DNA of 64,000 bases from Pseudoalteromonas shioyasakiensis (GTDB lineage: Bacteria > Pseudomonadota > Gammaproteobacteria > Enterobacterales > Alteromonadaceae): NCBI RefSeq assembly GCF_024518675.1, contig NZ_JANIGL010000002.1, forward strand, positions 372,001 through 436,000. Direction: 5' to 3'. The notes below the pieces were generated by a model. It had not been told where the DNA came from, did no database searches, and was given only the letters and a program-made list of their open reading frames with translations. The position numbers were made by a program, and so were the translations under genes. Shown piece by piece: positions 55,213 through 61,759 of the stretch (its first letter is position 1; each line of letters starts with the position of its first letter).

Positions 55213-55234
55213 AAAAAAGTATCCATACTTTTTT
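55213..55234. terminator. Short A/T hairpin between exported-protein and sensor genes
   Basis: AAAAAAGTAT-CC-ATACTTTTTT is a perfect inverted repeat with a 2-nt centre. It lies inside the presumed operon and could reduce read-through into the sensor gene. Part of it recurs at 59801-59817. Confidence 0.45.
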
Positions 55235-55239
55235 AATAT

Positions 55240-55749
55240 TTAGCCATCAATTGGAAAACTTTCAAAACGGTAAGTCACTAATGTATCGATTTGGTCATTA
55301 ATATACAAAGTAGCCACTATTTTTTTGTTATTTGCTGTCCAATACATGTGTCCATGGTTATTTAATGTGATAGAAATGGTATTCAAACCTGCACTAAACA
55401 AATCAGCAGGTAAATGTACGTACTTGCCGTACACTCGCTGAATTTTAACCCCATTGATGTATAAATGGGCATGTCCTTTTAACTGGTGGGTCGATTCGTC
55501 AAGGTCTGCGGACATTAACTGCATCATATTTAGCCCAGTTGGTGGTGGCATAAATATATAACCTTTAGTATTTATACTTAAGTTATAACCTGACATTACA
55601 TCAGCCTCAAGTGTTAAACTAAGTGCAGGCACAGTGGCATTATCTGGCACAGCGATCGGCAAATGAGAATGATCCATTTGCATTTGTGCCATGCCTGTAG
55701 TTAGCTTAAATAGTAATACCAAACAGATACTCAAAAGCGTTATTTTCAT
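55240..55749 (-). CDS. Exported protein of unknown function
   Basis: A 169-residue protein with a signal peptide (about 1-21). The N-terminal mature part is Met/His-rich (QMQMDHSHLP). The middle, GHAHLYINGVKIQRVYGKYVHLPADLF, resembles a beta-sandwich family of short exported proteins seen in several marine bacteria; I know no function for it. It follows the YHYH gene by 8 bp, with a GGGGG-like ribosome site, and is probably co-transcribed. Met and His near the N terminus suggest metal contact, but this is inference. Confidence 0.65.
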   Translation of the reverse strand: MKITLLSICLVLLFKLTTGMAQMQMDHSHLPIAVPDNATVPALSLTLEADVMSGYNLSINTKGYIFMPPPTGLNMMQLMSADLDESTHQLKGHAHLYINGVKIQRVYGKYVHLPADLFSAGLNTISITLNNHGHMYWTANNKKIVATLYINDQIDTLVTYRFESFPIDG

Positions 55750-55757
55750 ATTACCCC

Positions 55758-57302
55758 CTAAGAGCGCGGCGGCGGGCCCATAACATTACCTGTGCTGCAA
55801 CTGCCGATTGAATTTTCAGGTAACTGACCTTTAAACCGCGGCCCTATTTGATAAGGGAATGAGGGCTGTAATTTACCATCACCGTCTTGCACTAACGTTA
55901 TATGGTAATGGTAGCCTTTACCGTCATTGGTATCATGGCCATTATGCTCGTCTAACTGTGCCCCAGTCACTTCTTTTTGCGCGTAATAGTAATCTTCAAA
56001 GTAATAGCCATCATCGGCAGCCAAAGTATTTCCTGATAAAGTAGAAACTGATTCGCCAATAGCAGGTCCAGCTTGCGTGGTTTCAACCCCTTTGCTAACA
56101 TCATACTGATCCACCAAAATACAACTACGCTGACCTTCGCTCGCACATCCACCTTCGCTTGTTGGTGCGCCGTAATCTCGTATTTCCCAGCCGCTTAATG
56201 CGAGTTGCTCTTTACTTTCGTAAGGACCATACAATGGATATCCATCTGCTGCGAAGCCATAAATAGGTGAGTGAGCAGAACCATCATCATCAAGCATATA
56301 TGCCAAGCAACTTGTATAAAAATGATGATGATACTCACCATTAGCAGCATGCCCCCCGCAAACATCTACATCATATTGTTCTGCTATCGGGGCTAAGTTG
56401 TACCATACTCCTTGACCATAACTCATACCATCACCCCAGTTAAATATGCTGGTGCCATTAACCATTAAACCAATTGTGCCAAGCCCTGTTTCACACTCGG
56501 TTTCGTTCTCTGTCGGTTCAAGGGTGAAATATGCATCAACACTTTGCTCCGTTGGGCAACCTGGGCCTGGCGGCCAATAACCACTGCCACCAGTATCATC
56601 ACAGTTTTCAGTGCTACTGTTATAGCCAATGTCTTCACCAAATAAGATAGTTTGCCCTACCTCTGCACTGGTAACCCCATTAGTGAAATCTGTGGCAGCG
56701 CGAGGACGTTCATTAAGCCAATCAATTTGCGTCTGGCTGAGTGTGACATCATAACGCGGTATACCTGTGGCATTAACATGCATGTACTCTACATCTGATA
56801 AGCTAACAACTTCAGCAACCTGAACACTTTCTGTTACGCCAGTACTACCATTATTAATGTAGGTTGATGTTGTATCATTATTAATAATCCAATTTGAAAC
56901 TAAACTATTATCACTGCTTTGGGCCACAGTGAGTGTTATTTCTACACTATCGGTGGCTGCTTCATTTACACCATCATCAACGGTTAAAGTAAATACTAAG
57001 GTTTCGGTTGCCGACAAAGTGGGAATTATTATTTGTGTTGCAATATCATTTGGCGAAGTGATTGTTACCGCAGTACCTGATTGCTGAGCCCATAAAATAC
57101 TCACATACGCATCATCATCGGTATAACTACCTTGTAAATAAACGTTTTCGCTGTAGGTTAACTGTTGATCTACTCCAGCATTAACAGTTGGCGCGGTATT
57201 TAAAATATCATCACCAACGTCGGAACTGCTATTACATGCGGCGACACTTATACATAACACACTCAACACAAACACTTTCAAAATAGGTTTTATTAAAGAC
57301 AT
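55758..57302 (-). CDS. YHYH-domain lipoprotein with Ig-like N-terminal domain
   Basis: A 514-residue lipoprotein with lipobox VAAC (Cys23). Residues about 36-130 form an Ig/REJ-type domain (NTAPTVNAGVDQQLTYSENVYLQGSYTDDDA). The rest (about 190-500) is the YHYH domain: conserved Cys, HAANGEYHHHFY, YGFAADGYPLYGPYE and GKGYHYH. The domain is widespread in marine bacteria and has no settled function; its many His, Asp and Cys suggest metal or redox chemistry. It is probably the first gene of the operon with the sensor pair, and a regulator site lies upstream. Confidence 0.82.
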   Translation of the reverse strand: MSLIKPILKVFVLSVLCISVAACNSSSDVGDDILNTAPTVNAGVDQQLTYSENVYLQGSYTDDDAYVSILWAQQSGTAVTITSPNDIATQIIIPTLSATETLVFTLTVDDGVNEAATDSVEITLTVAQSSDNSLVSNWIINNDTTSTYINNGSTGVTESVQVAEVVSLSDVEYMHVNATGIPRYDVTLSQTQIDWLNERPRAATDFTNGVTSAEVGQTILFGEDIGYNSSTENCDDTGGSGYWPPGPGCPTEQSVDAYFTLEPTENETECETGLGTIGLMVNGTSIFNWGDGMSYGQGVWYNLAPIAEQYDVDVCGGHAANGEYHHHFYTSCLAYMLDDDGSAHSPIYGFAADGYPLYGPYESKEQLALSGWEIRDYGAPTSEGGCASEGQRSCILVDQYDVSKGVETTQAGPAIGESVSTLSGNTLAADDGYYFEDYYYAQKEVTGAQLDEHNGHDTNDGKGYHYHITLVQDGDGKLQPSFPYQIGPRFKGQLPENSIGSCSTGNVMGPPPRS

Positions 57303-57334
57303 AGCATCCCCCTGTTTTTAAATTGTCAATCAGG

Positions 57335-57364
57335 GTATACAAATAAAGTGTAAACATTGTGCAA
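57335..57364 (-). promoter_or_regulatory. Regulator site and promoter of the YHYH operon
   Basis: On the minus strand TTGCAC-AATGT-TTACAC (57348-57364), then CTTT and GTATAC (57335-57340). The layout and most bases equal those upstream of the EF-hand gene. It lies 33-62 bp before the start codon. Confidence 0.65.
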
Positions 57365-57373
57365 AAACAAAAA

Positions 57374-57988
57374 TTATTTAATAAGTGGCCGCTTTAAACT
57401 AAAAAGATCAGTTGTTTTGGTATAGTAATCGCCTCCCATTTTACCAATAGTGCTTAACCCGTCTTGGTCAATATTACCATTGGTTAGGATCGAGTCATCA
57501 ATATACACGCCAACGACATCAAGCAGCATTATTTGCCCTCCACTGGGTTGCTTACTAATTGTCAGCACATCTCGAAGTGTACATTCATAACGTACTTTTG
57601 CAGACTTAACGCTCAAAGCTTTTACATTGTGACTCGCCACTGACTCAATATTTGCAGCATCAAACTCACTCACTGAAGGTGGATAATTTGCACAGCTTTG
57701 ATTCATTTGCTCAACTTGATGTTCACTAACAATATTGACTACACATTCTTTAGAATCCATAAGGTTACTTAGGGTGTCTTTACTTTTATTATCTCGCGGG
57801 TTTACTTGAGTGACACTTAATACGGGAGGGTTCACACTAGCGACAGTAAAAAATGAATAAGGCGCAATATTACTCACGCCATCACCACTTACTGTACTTA
57901 CCCAAGCAATTGGCCTAGGCGTTATCCCGCCAACTAGCTGGCTATAAATATTAATTTTTTCATTTGTATTCGTTAAATCTAAATACAC
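57374..57988 (-). CDS. Flavin reductase-like domain protein
   Basis: A 204-residue protein of the FMN-binding split-barrel family (flavin reductase-like). GGITPRPIAWVSTVSGDGVSNIAPYSFF near the start and PPVLSVT are the FMN-binding parts. It may reduce flavin or act with a monooxygenase; no partner gene is beside it. The start is GTG with GGAG at 6 nt. It ends 10 bp before the regulator site of the YHYH operon, so it may be a separate unit. Confidence 0.87.
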   Translation of the reverse strand: MYLDLTNTNEKINIYSQLVGGITPRPIAWVSTVSGDGVSNIAPYSFFTVASVNPPVLSVTQVNPRDNKSKDTLSNLMDSKECVVNIVSEHQVEQMNQSCANYPPSVSEFDAANIESVASHNVKALSVKSAKVRYECTLRDVLTISKQPSGGQIMLLDVVGVYIDDSILTNGNIDQDGLSTIGKMGGDYYTKTTDLFSLKRPLIK

Positions 57989-58229
57989 CGAAATCTCCTT
58001 TTTAAAAACAACACTAGCAATAAAAACCGATATTAAATGTGACTATCGCTCGCAGCCAACGAATCACCTTGGATTAGTTTGCTTAAAATTACAAGTTAAC
58101 AAAATAAGGCATGCTTTAAGGTATTAATTTTGCAACCTAACTCACACGATGGCCTTTTACGCATAATTCAGTACGTAAACGTGAAAAGCTTACAGCTTAA
58201 CAGCACTAATTACATAGCAAGGAGATATT

Positions 58230-58661
58230 ATGACGATTAAAAAATCAGCATCATCTAACTGGACTGGCGATATTAAATCAGGCAAAGGATTAATTAACAG
58301 TGAAAGCGGCGCGCTCGATCAACAGCCTTACGGCTTCAACACCCGTTTTGAAGGTAAACCCGGTACCAACCCTGAAGAACTTATTGCAGCAGCGCACAGC
58401 GCATGTTTTAGTATGGCGCTGTCACTCGCACTAACCGAAGCTGACTTTGTTGCCGATGACATCAAAACCACGGCAACTGTTAGCCTAGATGAGGTAGATG
58501 ATGGGTTTGAAGTAAGCCATATAGCATTAAACGTTGAGGCGAAAATAGAGGGTATTTCACAACTAAAGTTTGACGAACTTTGTTTACACACAAAACAAGG
58601 CTGCCCTATTTCAAAACTGATCAATGCTGAGATTTCATTAACCGCTCAGCTTAAACAATAA
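58230..58661 (+). CDS. osmC: OsmC-family peroxiredoxin
   Basis: A 143-residue protein with the two family cysteines, Cys59 (HSACFSMAL) and Cys125 (GCPISK). It reduces organic hydroperoxides and is often induced by osmotic or oxidative stress. The strong AAGGAG site before the ATG suggests high expression. The sequence GTNPEELIAAAHSACFSMAL is close to OsmC rather than Ohr. Confidence 0.93.
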   Translation: MTIKKSASSNWTGDIKSGKGLINSESGALDQQPYGFNTRFEGKPGTNPEELIAAAHSACFSMALSLALTEADFVADDIKTTATVSLDEVDDGFEVSHIALNVEAKIEGISQLKFDELCLHTKQGCPISKLINAEISLTAQLKQ

Positions 58662-58679
58662 AACGGTAAATTCCACCGT

Positions 58680-58717
58680 CCTGTTAGGCACTGAACCTCT
58701 GAGCCTAGCAGGCTTTT
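58680..58717 (+). terminator. Probable osmC terminator
   Basis: CCTGTTAGGC (58680-58689) and GCCTAGCAGG (58703-58712) form a 10-bp stem with one mismatch, followed by CTTTT. Confidence 0.6.
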
Positions 58718-58886
58718 ACCTGCCCATTTATCCACTTTGAAGAACAATTCGCTCGGTCATTTTCATATTAAGCTCAGTGAATATAACAACCAGTTTGTTG
58801 CACATTAATATCATTAACATTGACATCCATTTCAATTATTGCTCTTAATGGGTACTAAAATTATGCTTGCTTTGGTTAAAACTACC

Positions 58887-58908
58887 TATAAGTAAATACC
58901 TACTTATA
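58887..58908. promoter_or_regulatory. Palindrome before the SGNH lipoprotein gene
   Basis: TATAAGTA-aatacc-TACTTATA is a perfect 8-bp inverted repeat with 6-bp spacer, about 85 bp before the gene. It could be an operator, but it is AT-rich and may be fortuitous. Confidence 0.35.
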
Positions 58909-58991
58909 ATTAAAGTTCATGAACAAGTATTCTTTTCAATTTGCAGCCCTAGACAAACTCAACAAGTAACAAATAAAAATACGAGGGAATG

Positions 58992-59792
58992 ATGAAAAAA
59001 CATTTAATTATTTATGCAATGATGCTTATGCTAGGTGCATGCGGTAGCGGTGGCTCAAATAACACGACAAAAGATGCAACTCCAGTTGGTGATGGTGCAA
59101 CTCAGCCAATCAAATCAACGGATAATTTAGCTATTCCTGATAACAGACAATTAGATACTTATGATGTTTTAATAATAGGTAATAGCCATGTTTCAGGTGT
59201 TGGGCTTTTATTAGAAAAAATATTCGCCCATGCTAATAAACCAATAAATATTGAAACCCATGGAGGGATGTTTCTCGATACCATAGTTGATAACGACAGT
59301 ATTATTAGCACCTTACAAAATAAGCAATGGAGCCATGTTATTTTACAAGGGCAAAAGTACTCACAAAGCCAGTCTACTTTATACCCTACTGATGCCACTG
59401 AAACCTGGATACAACGGGTGAAAGCGGTAGGCGCAACCCCTATTCTTTTTCCTGAACATCCACTGGTTAATAACCCACAAGATGCCGTATACGTGCAGAG
59501 TATTCATGAAGGAATTGCAGAGCAACAATTTAGTTGCGTCGCACCTGTAGGGTTAACATGGAATCAAGCATTAGCAATATCGCCTAGGTTAGATCTTCAT
59601 CAGAACGATGGCAACCATGCAACACAGTTAGGTAAACTACTCTCTTCGCTTGTATTTTATGAAACCATAACAGGTGAACCTGCCGACTTACTAACATTTA
59701 GTGATACGTTACCAGGTGATGCTGCTACTCAAGCACTGTTCGGTCAAGTAACGTCACAATCGATTATCGATAACCCACCTTGTGATTTTTAA
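58992..59792 (+). CDS. SGNH-hydrolase-like lipoprotein
   Basis: A 266-residue lipoprotein (lipobox LGAC, Cys17). The mature part has the GDSL/SGNH pattern in divergent form: IIGNSHV (Ser of block I, about residue 62), an HGG stretch, VILQGQKYS and the block V DGNH (Asp and His near residue 217). This suggests an esterase or acyl hydrolase at the outer membrane or cell surface. The usual GDS is GNS. A start ATG lies 3 bp before; the second one has better spacing from the GAGG site. Confidence 0.78.
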   Translation: MKKHLIIYAMMLMLGACGSGGSNNTTKDATPVGDGATQPIKSTDNLAIPDNRQLDTYDVLIIGNSHVSGVGLLLEKIFAHANKPINIETHGGMFLDTIVDNDSIISTLQNKQWSHVILQGQKYSQSQSTLYPTDATETWIQRVKAVGATPILFPEHPLVNNPQDAVYVQSIHEGIAEQQFSCVAPVGLTWNQALAISPRLDLHQNDGNHATQLGKLLSSLVFYETITGEPADLLTFSDTLPGDAATQALFGQVTSQSIIDNPPCDF

Positions 59793-59797
59793 ATCAA

Positions 59798-59833
59798 AGT
59801 AGTATCCATGCTTTTTTCAGCATGGATACTACT
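59798..59833 (+). terminator. Large hairpin after the SGNH lipoprotein gene
   Basis: AGTAGTATCCATGC (59798-59811) and GCATGGATACTACT (59820-59833) form a perfect 14-bp stem; the loop holds a run of six T. No T run follows the stem, so termination would not be by the usual mechanism. Confidence 0.6.
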
Positions 59834-59886
59834 AGTCATAGAGTGGTCAAGCTTTAAGTACGTTTGTATAGACTAAATTAGAGTCA

Positions 59887-61377
59887 TCACATATTACCCA
59901 GTTTGATCATCATCGCGGTGTACATTTTAAGATTGAGTTTAAGTTGTGCAACGGTTATAAACTCATGCTCTGAATGCCCTGTGTATTTTTTGCCGGGCAT
60001 AGATGGGCCAAACGACACAGCATTCTCAAATAACTTAGCATTGGTGCCGCCGCCGATTGATACAAAGCCTGCATCGCTATCACCGGTAAAATGTTTAAAT
60101 ATATCCAGTAATGCTTGGGCGTGTGGCGCATCATCCAGCAACATAGGCGTGCCGATAATAACGTTAATCTCTTTTATTTGAACAGTATTGTTCGCCTGCC
60201 AGTTTGCTAGAGCAGAATCTATTTGCTGCTTAAGTTGCGCTTCGGTTTTGCCTACTGGGCGACGCATATTTACCGATAAAGTAATGTCATTGCCTTTGCG
60301 CTTTAATAACGTTGGTGACACCGTCATCGGCCCCATAAAATCATGGCTATACGCAATTTCACCAAACTGTTTACCGTATAAATCAAGACCTATAAGCTGA
60401 TTAATAAACTCAATAGCTTGACCGTCGCTATTATCCTCAAGCTCAATTCCTTTAAAGGCTTCTGCTAGGTGGGCAATGGCGTTAAAACCAGCTTCTGGCT
60501 CTGATGAATGCGCTGAAGTACCTTTAACCGATACTTTAATGCCTTGATTAACCTCAGTAACAGCAACTTTTACATCCTTGAGTGTGGCAATATTAGAATT
60601 AAGTGTTTCAATGTCTGCTTCCGTTGCATTATGTAAGATAGCGCTGGCGTCCTCTGGAATTTGGCTTACAAATGCACCGCCCTCTAAATTGCTCACATAT
60701 GTGCTTGTTTGGTTTGAGGTGCCTGAAAACGTTGGCGCAATTAAGCTCCAGCCTTTTTCTGCTACAACAACTGGGTACGACGCATCAATGGTTACCGCAT
60801 ATTTTGGCTGCTCATAGATTTTCATAAACTCTTCAAGCGGCGCCCAGTCAGACTCTTCAGCTAAATAAATCATCAACTCAATACGGTTATCAAGTTCAAT
60901 ATTTTGATCTTTTATTGCTTTCATTGCATAAAGTGCCGTGGCAATGGCACCTTTATCATCTTCTGTACCGCGGGCTATTAATTTACCCGGCTCTGACGTG
61001 CTATCTACTTTAAATGGGCTTTGTTGCCACTTACTCGCATCAGCCGGTTGCACGTCGCCATGAGTTACTATGGTGATTTTTTCAGCTTGCTGACCCATGC
61101 CAATTAACACAGTGTAGCCTAAATCTTGATAGTCAAAGCCAAGCTCTGCCGCTTTCATTTTTAACAATGCTTTAAAGCTAATAAAGTCTGGGTTTGATGG
61201 TGTAGCCACCCCTTCTTTATTAACTGTTGGGTATGACACTAAGTTAGTCAAAGTATGGATTTGTGCATCCTGATATGTATTTACTGCATATGCAGCGGCA
61301 TCATCACTGATTTGGTCTAAGTTGGCATGGGCGCTGACGGTGAGTAATGCTAGGCTGGCTAAAACAAAATTTTTCAA
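59887..61377 (-). CDS. Exported M20-family dipeptidase
   Basis: A 496-residue metallopeptidase with signal peptide (about 1-18). Zinc ligands fit: His106 (THGDVQ, with Asp108), Asp in GTEDDKG near 138, Glu-Glu in AEESDW near 172 and His in GHSEH near the end. It resembles Xaa-His/PepV-like dipeptidases and is probably periplasmic. The start is TTG with AGGAA at 6 nt. It stands alone. Confidence 0.88.
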   Translation of the reverse strand: MKNFVLASLALLTVSAHANLDQISDDAAAYAVNTYQDAQIHTLTNLVSYPTVNKEGVATPSNPDFISFKALLKMKAAELGFDYQDLGYTVLIGMGQQAEKITIVTHGDVQPADASKWQQSPFKVDSTSEPGKLIARGTEDDKGAIATALYAMKAIKDQNIELDNRIELMIYLAEESDWAPLEEFMKIYEQPKYAVTIDASYPVVVAEKGWSLIAPTFSGTSNQTSTYVSNLEGGAFVSQIPEDASAILHNATEADIETLNSNIATLKDVKVAVTEVNQGIKVSVKGTSAHSSEPEAGFNAIAHLAEAFKGIELEDNSDGQAIEFINQLIGLDLYGKQFGEIAYSHDFMGPMTVSPTLLKRKGNDITLSVNMRRPVGKTEAQLKQQIDSALANWQANNTVQIKEINVIIGTPMLLDDAPHAQALLDIFKHFTGDSDAGFVSIGGGTNAKLFENAVSFGPSMPGKKYTGHSEHEFITVAQLKLNLKMYTAMMIKLGNM

Positions 61378-61538
61378 AGCAAATTCCTATAAAATGAAAG
61401 GTAGGCAAGAAGTTATAATTGTAACGCTGTTGACTCCCTTTTAGCTAGCTTTGCACATTGAATATTTAAATAGCTAAACGTTACTTATACGCTGTATACT
61501 ACGCCACCAATTTTAAGTAGCCGTCGGCGCAATCAAAC

Positions 61539-61706
61539 ATGAACCGTAGAAAGAAGATCGTCACTAAATTCCAGAAAAAAGATAAACGCGCTAACGCAAA
61601 ATTACATAAAAGTAATAAGCCTGCATACATTTCAAAGGCTGAGCGCGAAAAGTTAGCGTTAGAGCAAAGCCAACTTAATCATGTAGATGAAACTGAAGCA
61701 AAATAA
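61539..61706 (+). CDS. Small basic DUF2986 protein
   Basis: A 55-residue protein beginning MNRRKKIVTK and containing HKSNKPAYISKAEREKLA. The first two-thirds are very Lys/Arg-rich, the tail acidic. I recognise the DUF2986 family, short proteins common in Shewanella, Vibrio and Pseudoalteromonas; no function is known. A TGTATACT -10-like element lies at 61493-61500. The gene is too short for most ORF thresholds. Confidence 0.8.
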   Translation: MNRRKKIVTKFQKKDKRANAKLHKSNKPAYISKAEREKLALEQSQLNHVDETEAK

Positions 61707-61759
61707 AGCTATTTTTAGTCATAGCTTTATTCTTAATTAATAATTAATTATTAATAATT

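Larger units (their letters stand above)
58662..58991. other. Intergenic region between osmC and the SGNH lipoprotein gene
   Basis: 330 bp with a probable osmC terminator (58680-58717) and an 8-bp palindrome near the downstream gene. Very AT-rich; no additional ORF with a convincing ribosome site is visible. Confidence 0.6.

Noticed and set aside
61451..61460. TTGCACATTG, identical to the first ten bases of the BaeR-like site before the EF-hand gene
   Set aside because: The second half-site is missing (AATATT in place of TTRCRC) and no matching -10 stands at the right distance, so it is probably chance.
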